Assembly: GCA_017520705.1 (NCBI GenBank)
Contig: JAFXFF010000026.1
Location: 1 to 41,169 of the forward strand
From: Clostridia bacterium
GTDB taxonomy: Bacteria; Bacillota; Clostridia; Oscillospirales; Acutalibacteraceae
Length of the DNA: 41,169 nucleotides
Reading direction: 5' to 3'
Shown one piece after another: positions 13,790 through 22,011 of the stretch (position 1 is the first letter of the stretch; each line of letters begins with the position of its first letter). The notes beneath the pieces were generated by a model. That model saw nothing but the letters and a program-made list of their open reading frames with translations, made no database searches and was not told the DNA's origin. The position numbers and the translations under genes were made by a program.

Positions 13790-15064
13790 ATGATTCAAAT
13801 TCTCAAATACGGCCAGGTCGCCAACGAAGAGATCTTTGCCCGCGTGGTGCCCACGGTGGACGTGGCGGGCATCGTAGCGGATATTATCGCCAACGTGCGT
13901 CAGCGTGGTGACGCGGCACTGTACGAATACTGCGAAAAATTTGATAAGGCGAAGTTGACCACCCTGCAGGTGACGGCAGAGGAGATCGCCGAGGCCAGAG
14001 CCGCGGTGGAGCCAAAATTCATCGAGATTCTGGAAGAGGCGGCGGAGAATATCCGCCAATTCCACAGCCAGCAGGTGCGGCAGTCCTTTATTATCAACAA
14101 CAAGCCCGGTATCGTCATGGGGCAAAAGGTGATTCCCGTGGACCGGGCGGGTCTGTACGTTCCCGGCGGCACCGCCGCCTACCCCTCCACCGTGCTGATG
14201 GACGCCATCCCCGCCAAGATCGCCGGCGTACCCGAAGTGGTGATGGTGACACCCCCCGGTGCCGACGGCAAAGTCAACCCCGCCATTTTGGCGGCGGCAT
14301 CGGTGGCAGGGGTGGATAAGATCTTTAAATTAGGCGGTGCACAAGCTGTGGCGGCTCTTGCCTACGGTACCGAATCGGTGCCGAAAGTAGACAAGATCGT
14401 GGGCCCCGGCAACGCCTTCGTTGCAGAGGCGAAAAAGCAGGTGTTTGGCGTGGTGTCCATCGACATGATCGCCGGCCCCAGCGAGATTCTAATCGTCGCG
14501 GACGGCAAGTCCGATCCCCGCTGTGTGGCCGCCGACCTGCTCTCGCAGGCGGAGCACGATCGACTGGCCAGCGCGGTCTTAGTCACCGACAGCGCCGAAC
14601 TGGCGGTGGCGGTGCAGGCCGAGCTAGAGGTGCAGATTCCCCTGCTCTCCCGTGCAGACATTGCCCGCGAGAGCATCGACCGCAACGGCAAAATCATCGT
14701 GGCGGAAACCCTGATGACCGCCATCGACATCGCCAACGAGCTGGCCCCCGAGCACTTAGAACTGTGCGTGGATGCGCCCTTCGACTATCTGGACGCCATC
14801 CGTCACGCAGGATCCATCTTTATGGGGCGCCACTGCCCCGAGGCGCTGGGCGACTATCTGGCAGGCCCCAACCACACCCTGCCCACCGGTGGTACCGCCA
14901 AATTCTCCAGTCCCCTATCGGTGGACGACTTTGTGAAAAAGACCCAGTACACCTATTACACCCGTGACGCCTTGGCGAAGGTGGCGCAGGACGTGGCCTT
15001 CTTTGCCGAAAAAGAGGGGCTCACCGCCCACGCCAAGAGCGCCGTAATTCGATTAGAGAAGTGA
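13790..15064 (+). CDS. hisD: histidinol dehydrogenase
   Basis: A 424-residue zinc enzyme that oxidises histidinol to histidine using two NAD. Recognised by VPGGTAAYPSTVLM (near 122-135), the signature block from KIVGPGNAFVAEAKK to IDMIAGPSEILIVAD (near 200-240), HDRLASAVL, and the C-terminal region with APEHLELCV and GPNHTLPTGGTAKFSSPLSV. All expected conserved blocks are present and the length is normal. It lies between hisG (3 bp) and hisC (4 bp). Confidence 0.96.
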   Translation: MIQILKYGQVANEEIFARVVPTVDVAGIVADIIANVRQRGDAALYEYCEKFDKAKLTTLQVTAEEIAEARAAVEPKFIEILEEAAENIRQFHSQQVRQSFIINNKPGIVMGQKVIPVDRAGLYVPGGTAAYPSTVLMDAIPAKIAGVPEVVMVTPPGADGKVNPAILAAASVAGVDKIFKLGGAQAVAALAYGTESVPKVDKIVGPGNAFVAEAKKQVFGVVSIDMIAGPSEILIVADGKSDPRCVAADLLSQAEHDRLASAVLVTDSAELAVAVQAELEVQIPLLSRADIARESIDRNGKIIVAETLMTAIDIANELAPEHLELCVDAPFDYLDAIRHAGSIFMGRHCPEALGDYLAGPNHTLPTGGTAKFSSPLSVDDFVKKTQYTYYTRDALAKVAQDVAFFAEKEGLTAHAKSAVIRLEK

Positions 15065-15068
15065 TAGT

Positions 15069-16121
15069 ATGAGCCGATTTTTCAGCCGCAACTTTGCGGG
15101 GCTGACCCCCTATACCCCGGGGGAGCAGCCGCAGGACAAGAAATACGTCAAACTCAACACCAACGAGAGTCCCTTCCCCCCCTCTGCCAGAGCGCAAGCT
15201 ATGGCGGCCAAGGCAGCGGCGGGCCTGCAGCTCTATCCCGATCCCACCTGCCGTGTGCTGCGGGAGCGATTGGGTGCGCTGTATGGGCTGACTGCCGACG
15301 AGGTCATCGTCACCAACGGCTCGGATGAGGTGCTGAGCTTTGCCTTTATGGCGTTCTGCGATAACGGGGTGATCTTCCCCGACATCACCTATGGGTTTTA
15401 TCGGGTGTTTGCGGAATTGTACCGCATTCCCTTTGAGGAGATCCCGCTGAAAGAGGATTTCACCATCGATATTGAGGACTACAAGGGGCGCAAGGAGACG
15501 GTGTTTATTGCCAACCCCAATGCCCCCACGGGCATTCCTCTGACGGTGGCGGAGATCGAGGCGATCGTTCGCTCCAACCCCCACCGTATGGTGGTGGTGG
15601 ACGAGGCCTACGTGGACTTTGGCGGTGAGAGCTGTGCGCCGCTGATTGCCAAGTACGACAATCTCTTGGTGACGGGGACCTTCTCCAAATCCCGCTCTAT
15701 GGCGGGGGCCCGACTGGGATTCGGCTTGGCCTGCCCTGCTCTCATTCAAGACCTGGAGACCCTGCGCTACTCCACCAACCCCTACAACATCAACCGTCTG
15801 ACCATGGCGGCGGGGCTGGGGCAGCTCGTGGACGAGGAAGAGACCCGTCGCAACTGCCGCGCCATCATCCAAAACCGCCAATACACCATTACGGTGCTGT
15901 CCGAGATGGGGTTTGACGTATTGCCGTCGGCGGCCAACTTTGTCTTTGCCAAGCACCCCGCCATCGGGGGCAAGGACCTGTATCTGCAGCTGAAGGAAAA
16001 GGGGATTTTGGTGCGCCACTTTGACAAAGAGCGATTAAAGGAGTATAATCGAATCACTGTGGGCAGCAGAGAGCAGATGGACGCTCTGCTGACCACCATC
16101 AAAGAAATTTTGGAGGAGTGA
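15069..16121 (+). CDS. hisC: histidinol-phosphate aminotransferase
   Basis: A 350-residue PLP enzyme converting imidazole-acetol phosphate and glutamate to histidinol phosphate. Motifs: KLNTNESPFPPS (29-40), the cofactor-binding VTNGSDEVLSFAF, NPNAPTG near 153-159, VVVDEAYVDFGG near 175-186, and TFSKSRSMAGARLGF, in which the Lys binds PLP. This clostridial type begins with FSRNFAGLTPYTPGEQP. Start ATG 15069 is 4 bp after hisD; its stop precedes hisB by 5 bp. Confidence 0.95.
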   Translation: MSRFFSRNFAGLTPYTPGEQPQDKKYVKLNTNESPFPPSARAQAMAAKAAAGLQLYPDPTCRVLRERLGALYGLTADEVIVTNGSDEVLSFAFMAFCDNGVIFPDITYGFYRVFAELYRIPFEEIPLKEDFTIDIEDYKGRKETVFIANPNAPTGIPLTVAEIEAIVRSNPHRMVVVDEAYVDFGGESCAPLIAKYDNLLVTGTFSKSRSMAGARLGFGLACPALIQDLETLRYSTNPYNINRLTMAAGLGQLVDEEETRRNCRAIIQNRQYTITVLSEMGFDVLPSAANFVFAKHPAIGGKDLYLQLKEKGILVRHFDKERLKEYNRITVGSREQMDALLTTIKEILEE

Positions 16122-16126
16122 CCCTG

Positions 16127-16768
16127 ATGCGAAGCGTCACCATCGCCCGTAAAACGGCGGAAACGGATATTTCACTCTGTCTCGACTTAGACGGTGCAGG
16201 AAAATCTCAAGTGAATAGTGGGTGTGGTTTTCTGGACCACATGCTGACCCTCTTCGCCAAGCACGGCGGCTTTGACCTGACCCTCACCTGCGTAGGGGAC
16301 ACCTACGTGGACGACCACCACACGGTGGAGGACATCGGAATTGCCCTCGGCTCAGCCTTTGCCCAGGCGCTGGGGAATAAAAAGGGCGTCACCCGCTACG
16401 GCAGCTGCGTGCTGCCCATGGACGAGGCCCTCATCCTCTCGGCGGTAGACCTATCGGGACGGGATTTCCTCGGCTACGACCTGCCCATCCCCGACGAGAA
16501 AGTGTGCATCGAGGAGGGACTGAGCTACGACCTCGCCATCCCGACGAAACAGGTGGGTGCATTTGACACCGAATTGGTGCAGGAATTCTTTTTGGGCTTT
16601 GTGCGCAACGCAGGAGCCACCCTGCACATTCGCAAGATCGCCGGCACCAACAGCCACCACATCATCGAGGGAGCGTTTAAGTCCGTGGCCCGCAGTCTGC
16701 GGGATGCCGTCGCCATCGACAGCCGCTTTGCGGATGTCATTCCCTCCACTAAGGGGGTGCTCCAATGA
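16127..16768 (+). CDS. hisB: imidazoleglycerol-phosphate dehydratase
   Basis: A 213-residue monofunctional dehydratase without the N-terminal phosphatase seen in enterobacteria. Two metal-binding signatures are present: SGCGFLDHMLTLFAKHGGFDL and DDHHTVEDIGI in the first half, and the second-half repeat GTNSHHIIEGAFKSVARSLRDA. The start is taken at ATG 16127 with GGAGGAG at 16112-16118; an in-frame GTG at 16118 overlaps that site. Because HisB carries no phosphatase and none is found nearby, histidinol phosphate must be dephosphorylated by an enzyme encoded elsewhere. Confidence 0.95.
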   Translation: MRSVTIARKTAETDISLCLDLDGAGKSQVNSGCGFLDHMLTLFAKHGGFDLTLTCVGDTYVDDHHTVEDIGIALGSAFAQALGNKKGVTRYGSCVLPMDEALILSAVDLSGRDFLGYDLPIPDEKVCIEEGLSYDLAIPTKQVGAFDTELVQEFFLGFVRNAGATLHIRKIAGTNSHHIIEGAFKSVARSLRDAVAIDSRFADVIPSTKGVLQ

Positions 16769-17373
16769 TCGCCATCGTTGACTACGGTGTGGGCAACCTC
16801 TTCTCGGTGAAGAGCTCCTTTGCCGCCATCGGTGCCGAGGCCGTTATCACCTCTGACCCCGCGGTCATCCGCGCCGCCGACCGCATTTTGCTCCCCGGTG
16901 TGGGTGCCTATCGGGACGCCGCACAAAAACTCCGCGAGAGCGGTATGGGCGACCTGGTGAAGGAGCAGGCCGCCAGCGGCAAGCCGGTGATGGGTATCTG
17001 TCTCGGTATGCAGCTACTGTTTGAAAAAAGCTACGAATTCGGCGAGTATGAGGGTTTGGGGCTCATCCGCGGCGAGGTGCGCCCCATCCGCGACGTGTCC
17101 CCCAACCACTATAAGGTGCCCCACATCGGCTGGAACGCGCTGAACCTAAAGCAGCACCACCCCCTGCTCAAATACGTGCTGGAGGGGGACTGCGTCTATT
17201 TCGTCCACTCCTACTACGCCGCCGACTGCGACGACGCGGTCATCGCCACCACGGAATACGGCGCCCCCATCACCGCCGCGGTAGCCCAGGGCAACGTGTG
17301 CGGCTGTCAATTCCACCCCGAAAAGAGCGGACAGGTGGGGCTTTCGATTCTAAAAGCATTCTGCGAACTGTAA
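16765..17373 (+). CDS. hisH: imidazole glycerol phosphate synthase, glutamine amidotransferase subunit
   Basis: A 202-residue class I glutamine amidotransferase that delivers ammonia to HisF. The nucleophile elbow GICLGMQLLFEKS holds the catalytic Cys near residue 77; the His-Glu pair is in CGCQFHPEKSG near 179. The N-terminal DYGVGNLFSVKSSFAAIG is typical. Its start overlaps the hisB stop by 4 bp. Partner hisF lies two genes downstream. Confidence 0.95.
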   Translation: MIAIVDYGVGNLFSVKSSFAAIGAEAVITSDPAVIRAADRILLPGVGAYRDAAQKLRESGMGDLVKEQAASGKPVMGICLGMQLLFEKSYEFGEYEGLGLIRGEVRPIRDVSPNHYKVPHIGWNALNLKQHHPLLKYVLEGDCVYFVHSYYAADCDDAVIATTEYGAPITAAVAQGNVCGCQFHPEKSGQVGLSILKAFCEL

Positions 17374-17385
17374 GGAGCGAGGAAT

Positions 17386-17580
17386 ATGGCAAAGCCGAAC
17401 AAAGACAAACGATTCATCGTCAAGGAAAAATACGGTGGATTCTCCATCGGCACCTACGTGCTGGTGGATCGAGAGACCGGTGTGAACTATCTCTATGCCA
17501 ACAGCGGCTACAGCGGCGGTCTCACCGTGCTGGTGGACGCTCTGGGCAAGCCAATCGTGACCCCTATCGTTGAAGAATAA
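17386..17580 (+). CDS. DUF6440 protein within the histidine operon
   Basis: A 64-residue soluble protein that fits DUF6440: RFIVKEKYGGFSIGTYVLVDRETG, then NYLYANSGYSGGLTVLVD and a final GKP. The pattern of strands with two aromatic-Gly turns suggests a tiny beta fold. Function is unknown. It has an AAGGAG site, lies 12 bp after hisH and 9 bp before hisA in the same direction, and has a base composition like its neighbours, so it is co-expressed with histidine synthesis. Whether it has any role in the pathway is not known; DUF6440 genes also occur outside his operons. Confidence 0.8.
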   Translation: MAKPNKDKRFIVKEKYGGFSIGTYVLVDRETGVNYLYANSGYSGGLTVLVDALGKPIVTPIVEE

Positions 17581-17589
17581 GGTGATTGT

Positions 17590-18309
17590 ATGCTGTTATT
17601 CCCTGCCATCGATCTCTATGAGGGCAAGGCGGTACGCCTATATAAAGGCGACTATAACCGACTGACCGTCTATAACGATAACCCCGCCGCGGTGGCCAAG
17701 GACTTTGCCGCCGCAGGGGCGAAACACATCCACATCGTGGACTTAGAGGGTGCCAAAAGCGGCACCACCCCCAACCTGGACACCGTGGTGCGGATCAAGC
17801 GGGAAAGCGGCCTTTTCTGCGAGATCGGCGGCGGCGTGCGGAATATGGACGTGGTACGCGCCTATATAGAGGCGGGTCTTGACCGGGTCATCCTCGGCAC
17901 CGCCGCGGTGGAAAATCCCGCCTTTGTCCGTGAGGCGGTGGCGGCCTACGGCGAGAAGATCGCCGTGGGAGTCGATCTGAAGGACGGCTACGTGGCGGTC
18001 AAGGGCTGGACGGAGAAATCCGCGCTGGACGCCATGACCTTCTGCCGACAGATGCAGGAAATCGGAGTGAAAACCCTCATCGTCACCGACATCTCCAAGG
18101 ACGGTGCTATGCAGGGCACCAACCACGGCCTGTACGGTGAGCTGCAGGCGGCTTTCCCCGCCCTGCAATTCGTGGCATCGGGCGGTGTGTCCTCGATGGA
18201 AGATGTCCGCCGACTGGCGGATGCCAACCTCTACGGCGCCATCATCGGCAAGGCCTACTACATCGGCGCCATTGACTTAAAAGAAGCTTGTAAGGAAGTG
18301 CAAGTATGA
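17590..18309 (+). CDS. hisA: ProFAR isomerase
   Basis: A 239-residue (beta-alpha)8 barrel isomerase acting on the ProFAR intermediate. LFPAIDLYEGKAVRLYKGDY at the N-terminus carries the catalytic Asp of the first half; the second-half Asp lies in IVTDISKDGAMQGTN. Phosphate-binding loops EIGGGVRN and VASGGVSSMEDV are intact. Length is normal. Its last 4 bp overlap hisF. Confidence 0.95.
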   Translation: MLLFPAIDLYEGKAVRLYKGDYNRLTVYNDNPAAVAKDFAAAGAKHIHIVDLEGAKSGTTPNLDTVVRIKRESGLFCEIGGGVRNMDVVRAYIEAGLDRVILGTAAVENPAFVREAVAAYGEKIAVGVDLKDGYVAVKGWTEKSALDAMTFCRQMQEIGVKTLIVTDISKDGAMQGTNHGLYGELQAAFPALQFVASGGVSSMEDVRRLADANLYGAIIGKAYYIGAIDLKEACKEVQV

Positions 18310-19064
18310 TAACCAAGAGAATTATCCCTTGCCTGGATGTTCGGGACGGACGAGTGGTCAAGGGTGTCAACTTTGAAAGTCTGGGCGACGTGGCCTCCCC
18401 CGTGGAGCTGGCCAAATTCTACAGCGCCAACGGGGCGGACGAGCTGGTGTTCTACGACATCACCGCCTCCGCCGAGGGACGGCAGCTCTTTACCGATATT
18501 CTGCGGAAGACCGCACAAAACGTGTTCATCCCCCTGACGGTGGGCGGCGGCATCAACACCGTGGCCGACTTTGAGCGGGTGCTGGGCTGCGGCGCCGACA
18601 AGGTGAGCGTCAACTCCGGCGCCATCCGCAACCCCGATTTGGTCCACGAGGCCGCCACCCGCTACGGCGCCCAGTGCGTGGTGCTGTCCGCCGACGTGAA
18701 GAAGGTGGACGGCGTGTGGCGCATCTTCGCCAAGGGCGGACGGGAAAATACGGGTATGGACGCCATCGAATGGATCCACCGCTGTGCCGAGAACGGCGCG
18801 GGAGAGATCGTGGTCAACTCCATCGACACCGACGGGGTCAAAAACGGCTTCGACCTGCCCCTGCTGCAGGCGGTGTGCGACGTGGTGAGTGTCCCCGTTA
18901 TCGCCTCGGGCGGTGCGGGCAGTATTGACCATTTTTTGACGCTGTTTAACACCCTCCCCGGGGTGGATGCGGGCTTAGCGGCCTCCATCTTCCACTTCGG
19001 TGAGGTGTCCATCCGTGACCTGAAGCGGCAGATGGCCGCCGCAGGCATTCCCACAAGATTGTGA
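18306..19064 (+). CDS. hisF: imidazole glycerol phosphate synthase, cyclase subunit
   Basis: A 252-residue barrel that, with HisH, makes imidazole glycerol phosphate and AICAR. IIPCLDVRDGRVVKGVNF holds the catalytic Asp11 equivalent; PLTVGGGINTV and ASGGAGSIDHF are the phosphate loops, and NSIDTDGVKNGFDL carries the second catalytic Asp. Its start overlaps hisA (ATGA-type). Confidence 0.96.
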   Translation: MITKRIIPCLDVRDGRVVKGVNFESLGDVASPVELAKFYSANGADELVFYDITASAEGRQLFTDILRKTAQNVFIPLTVGGGINTVADFERVLGCGADKVSVNSGAIRNPDLVHEAATRYGAQCVVLSADVKKVDGVWRIFAKGGRENTGMDAIEWIHRCAENGAGEIVVNSIDTDGVKNGFDLPLLQAVCDVVSVPVIASGGAGSIDHFLTLFNTLPGVDAGLAASIFHFGEVSIRDLKRQMAAAGIPTRL

Positions 19065-19073
19065 GGTGCCAAA

Positions 19074-19547
19074 ATGAGCCTGTTTCGACACACCGATACC
19101 TATGGCTCTCAGTATTCTTTCGAAGAGCTGCAAGCTATCCTCCGATTGGATAAGATTGGGAACGGCACCTATTTTCATCGTATGGATATAGAAACCGAGG
19201 ACGGGTTTATCCTCAGACCTAAGATGAATCTGCCTGCCAAAAACAATTTTGCTCCCATCGTGCTCGTTTCGCTACACGAATCTGAGAGCGAGGAAAAAGT
19301 TACGTTGCATTTCCGGCCGCCCCGTGAGATGGTTGTGTTCGCTGCGTTGGTATGTGTTTTCTGTCTGTTGATATTTGCCATTACTTTTTCCGCTGTGGTG
19401 CGCAACCCACTGTTATTGCTTATTTTCCCTTTGATTTTTGCCTTTTTCTTTCTCATCTTCTATCTCGGCTGTCGCCTGACCTATCGTGACTGCCTGAAAA
19501 AGTTTGTTAAACAGCTAAAGCTGTATCCCATCCATAAGGAGAAATGA
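19074..19547 (+). CDS. unrecognised two-helix membrane protein inserted between hisF and hisIE
   Basis: A 157-residue protein with no family I recognise. The first 80 residues are soluble ([21 protein letters not shown], then [25 protein letters not shown]); two adjacent hydrophobic segments near 84-107 and 109-132 follow, with a basic C-terminus ([16 protein letters not shown]). Its base use is clearly richer in A+T than the his genes on either side, which points to later insertion. GTGAGGTG-type ribosome site overlaps the end of hisF. Its stop codon overlaps the ribosome region of hisIE, so the operon reading is preserved. A structural role in histidine synthesis is unlikely. Confidence 0.65.
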   Translation: MSLFRHTDTYGSQYSFEELQAILRLDKIGNGTYFHRMDIETEDGFILRPKMNLPAKNNFAPIVLVSLHESESEEKVTLHFRPPREMVVFAALVCVFCLLIFAITFSAVVRNPLLLLIFPLIFAFFFLIFYLGCRLTYRDCLKKFVKQLKLYPIHKEK

Positions 19548-19549
19548 CT

Positions 19550-20197
19550 ATGTTGGATATCAACACGTTGAAATTCGATGAAAAAGGACTCATCCCCGCC
19601 GTGGTGGTGGATGCGGTCACCAAAGAGGTGCTGACCCTCGCCTATATGAACAAGGAGAGCCTGCAGATCTCCATGGAGAAAGGTCTCACCTGCTTCTGGA
19701 GCCGCTCTCGTCAGGAATTGTGGCTCAAGGGCGAAACCAGCGGAAACTACCAGCACATCGTGTCCATCACCGCCGACTGCGACGGGGATGCCCTCACCGT
19801 GCTGGTGGAGAAGGACGGCCCCGCCTGCCACAAGGGGGAGGAAAGCTGCTTCCACAATCCCATTTGGGAGAGCGAGGAGCGCCACGCATTCTCCCTGGAG
19901 GGCCTGATGGAGATGCTGAAAGGGCGCAAAACCAACCCCAAAGAGGGCAGCTACACCACCTATCTGTTCGAAAAGGGTCTGGATAAGATCCTCAAAAAGG
20001 TGGGCGAGGAATGCACCGAGGTGATCATCGGCGCCAAGAGTGAGGACAAGGCGGAGACGGTGTATGAGATCGCCGATCTGTGCTATCACGTGATGGTGCT
20101 GATGGTGGAGATGGGTATTTCGCTGGAGGATATCCACAAGGAGCTTGCCTCCCGCCACGTGATCGATAAGAAAGTGAAGCAAGAGAAGATGGTGTAA
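19550..20197 (+). CDS. hisIE: bifunctional phosphoribosyl-AMP cyclohydrolase / phosphoribosyl-ATP diphosphatase
   Basis: A 215-residue fusion performing steps 2 and 3 of histidine synthesis. Residues 1-105 are His[20 protein letters not shown] and [11 protein letters not shown], with the metal/catalytic Cys in [10 protein letters not shown]. Residues 120-205 are HisE, the four-helix diphosphatase with [17 protein letters not shown] and [14 protein letters not shown] 19550 is preferred because AAGGAG at 19536-19541 is too near ATG 19544. It closes the operon. Confidence 0.95.
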   Translation: MLDINTLKFDEKGLIPAVVVDAVTKEVLTLAYMNKESLQISMEKGLTCFWSRSRQELWLKGETSGNYQHIVSITADCDGDALTVLVEKDGPACHKGEESCFHNPIWESEERHAFSLEGLMEMLKGRKTNPKEGSYTTYLFEKGLDKILKKVGEECTEVIIGAKSEDKAETVYEIADLCYHVMVLMVEMGISLEDIHKELASRHVIDKKVKQEKMV

Positions 20198-20204
20198 AAG
20201 CCTC

Positions 20205-20400
20205 CCTCTTGAGGTCGATTTCCCCCGTCAAGCGGGGGAAAATGTCCGCAAAGCGGACAAAAGGGGGGCCGTTTCACGGCGAGTGAAGGTGGATTTCGCC
20301 GCAGGCGAAAGACGGAGGGAGTTTTTCTTCCGTCACCTGTCGGTGACGATTCCCCCAGTCAGCCTATCGGCTGACAGCCCCCTCGAGAGGGGGCCACCCA
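20205..20400. repeat. multi-hairpin intergenic repeat
   Basis: About 195 bp built from consecutive small hairpins: CCCCCGTCAAGCGGGGG, GTCCGCAAAGCGGAC, TTTCGCCGCAGGCGAAA, GTCACCTGTCGGTGAC, GTCAGCCTATCGGCTGAC, and CCCCCTCGAGAGGGGG. The phrases GGAGGGAG and GCCCCCTCGAGAGGGGGC belong to the repeat family that is frequent between genes of Oscillospirales. No gene is carried. It separates the his operon from the convergent citrate synthase gene. Confidence 0.7.
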
Positions 20401-20417
20401 ATCCCTTCCGTAAAATA

Positions 20418-20450
20418 AAAACCGCTGTCCGTATCGGACAGCGGTTTTTT
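20418..20450. terminator. bidirectional terminator between hisIE and citrate synthase
   Basis: AAAACCGCTGTCC and GGACAGCGGTTTT form a stem with a small loop, with A- and T-runs on the two sides, serving convergent transcripts. Confidence 0.82.
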
Positions 20451-20478
20451 ATATGGCACGATTTAATGTTTGTGCGGA

Positions 20479-21849
20479 TCACTCCACCAGACGGTCGGAC
20501 ATGGGAACGTACTCCCGATCCTCTTTGACGGAGATGTAGGCGGGACGGATGATCTTGCCCGCGTTCTGAATCTCCTCGATGCGGTGGGCGGACCAGCCCG
20601 CGATACGGGATACCGCGAAGAGGGGGGTGAACAATTCGCAGGGGAGCTCCAGCATACGGTAAATCAGGCCGGAGTAAAAATCCACGTTGGGGCTGACGCC
20701 CTTGAACACCTTGCGCTTTTCGCCAATCATCTCGGGGGCCAGCTTGGCCACCTTCTCGTACAGCGCGTACTCCTCCTGATAGCCCTTCTCCTCCGCCAGC
20801 TGGCCCGCATACTCGCGGAGCACCTCGCTACGAGGGTCGGACAGAGAATAGACGGCGTGACCCATACCGTAGATCAGGCCGGTGCGGTCAAAGGCGTTCT
20901 TATCCAGCAGGCGGGCCAGATAATCCCGAATCTGGGCGTCGTCGGTGGTGTCAATGGTGGCCTTCATATCGTCAAACATACGCACCACCTTGATGTTGGC
21001 GCCGCCGTGACGGGGACCCTTCAGGCTGCCCAGAGCTGCCGCCACCGAGGAATAGGTATCGGTGCCGGAGGAGGTGACCACGTGGGTGGTGAAGGTGGAG
21101 TTGTTACCGCCGCCGTGCTCGGCGTGGAGCACCAGCGCCAGATCCAGAATCTTGGCCTCCAGGGGGGTGAATTGGCTATCCTCGCGCAGCAGGTGCAGCA
21201 GATTCTCGGCGGTGGAATACTCGGGACGGGGCAGGTGGATGAACAGACTCTTATCCTGATGGTAATGCTGATAGGACTGGTAGCTGTACACCGCCAGCAT
21301 GGGGAACACCGAGATGAGCTGCAGGCTCTGGCGCAGCACATTGGCAATGGAGATGTCATCGGGGTTCTCGTCATAGGCATAGAGAGCCAAGACGCAACGG
21401 GAGAGGATATTCATCATATCGCGGCCGGGAGCCTTGAGGATCATATCGCGGACAAAGGAGGTGGGCAGGCTGCGGCACTGGGCCAACTCCCGCCGGAAGC
21501 GGAACAATTCACCCTCGTCGGGCAGCTCGGAGAAGAGCAGCAGATAAATGATCTCCTCAAAGCCGAAGCGGCTGTCGCCCTGGAAGCCCTTGACCAGATC
21601 CTTGATATTATAGCCGCGGTAGAACAATTCGCCGGGGATGGGGTGCAATTCACCGTCGGGGCCCAGTCTCTGGGCGTTGACGGTGAACACCTCGGTCAAG
21701 CCCGTGACCACGCCGCGGCCGCGGCGGTCACGCAGACCGCGATAGACCCGGTGCTCCTCGTACATATCCGGCTGGATATGATTGCGCTCGGAGGAAGCCT
21801 GAGCCAATTGAGCGATATAGGGGGTGATTTCGGAATAGGATCGTTTCAT
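20479..21849 (-). CDS. citrate synthase
   Basis: A 456-residue citrate synthase condensing oxaloacetate and acetyl-CoA. The family blocks are present: LHAEHGGGNNSTFTTHVV with the catalytic His near the middle, GSLKGPRHGGAN with the second His, YGMGHAVYSLSDPRSEVL with the third, and the C-terminal VDFYSGLIYRMLELP with the catalytic Asp. The long N-terminal part (HIQPDMYEEHRVYRGLRDRRG) is typical of the roughly 450-residue clostridial type; distinguishing citrate from methylcitrate use is not possible. Start is the ATG at 21849 with GAGGTG upstream; the frame is open further but lies in the promoter leader. It has its own promoter and no operon partner. The usual companion TCA genes are not in the window, so it probably feeds glutamate synthesis. 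Confidence 0.92.
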   Translation of the reverse strand: MKRSYSEITPYIAQLAQASSERNHIQPDMYEEHRVYRGLRDRRGRGVVTGLTEVFTVNAQRLGPDGELHPIPGELFYRGYNIKDLVKGFQGDSRFGFEEIIYLLLFSELPDEGELFRFRRELAQCRSLPTSFVRDMILKAPGRDMMNILSRCVLALYAYDENPDDISIANVLRQSLQLISVFPMLAVYSYQSYQHYHQDKSLFIHLPRPEYSTAENLLHLLREDSQFTPLEAKILDLALVLHAEHGGGNNSTFTTHVVTSSGTDTYSSVAAALGSLKGPRHGGANIKVVRMFDDMKATIDTTDDAQIRDYLARLLDKNAFDRTGLIYGMGHAVYSLSDPRSEVLREYAGQLAEEKGYQEEYALYEKVAKLAPEMIGEKRKVFKGVSPNVDFYSGLIYRMLELPCELFTPLFAVSRIAGWSAHRIEEIQNAGKIIRPAYISVKEDREYVPMSDRLVE

Positions 21850-21909
21850 AGGGGCACCTCGTTTCTCAAAAAAGGGGGTTTTCGGGCAAATGCATACTCG
21901 TTTCAAAGT

Positions 21910-21938
21910 ATTATAGCATATTTTTCACCGCAGTGCAA
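21910..21938 (-). promoter_or_regulatory. sigma-A promoter of citrate synthase
   Basis: On the minus strand TTGCAC (21938-21933), 17-bp spacer, TATAAT (21915-21910), extended TGC. Confidence 0.85.
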
Positions 21939-21976
21939 GATGTCGGGGAAAAGTTTGTAAAAGGGAGTTTGTGGAC

Positions 21977-22009
21977 AAAAAAGCACCCGCTCTCAGGCGG
22001 GTGCTTTGT
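21977..22009 (-). terminator. terminator of thioredoxin reductase gene
   Basis: AAAGCACCCGC/GCGGGTGCTTT stem; on the minus strand it is followed by a T-run and lies 3 bp after the stop codon. Confidence 0.88.
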
Positions 22010-22011
22010 GA

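Noticed and set aside
20470-21960. A 496-codon open frame on the plus strand opposite citrate synthase
   Set aside because: Antisense shadow with repetitive Gly/Val/Gln/His composition; all citrate synthase motifs are on the other strand.
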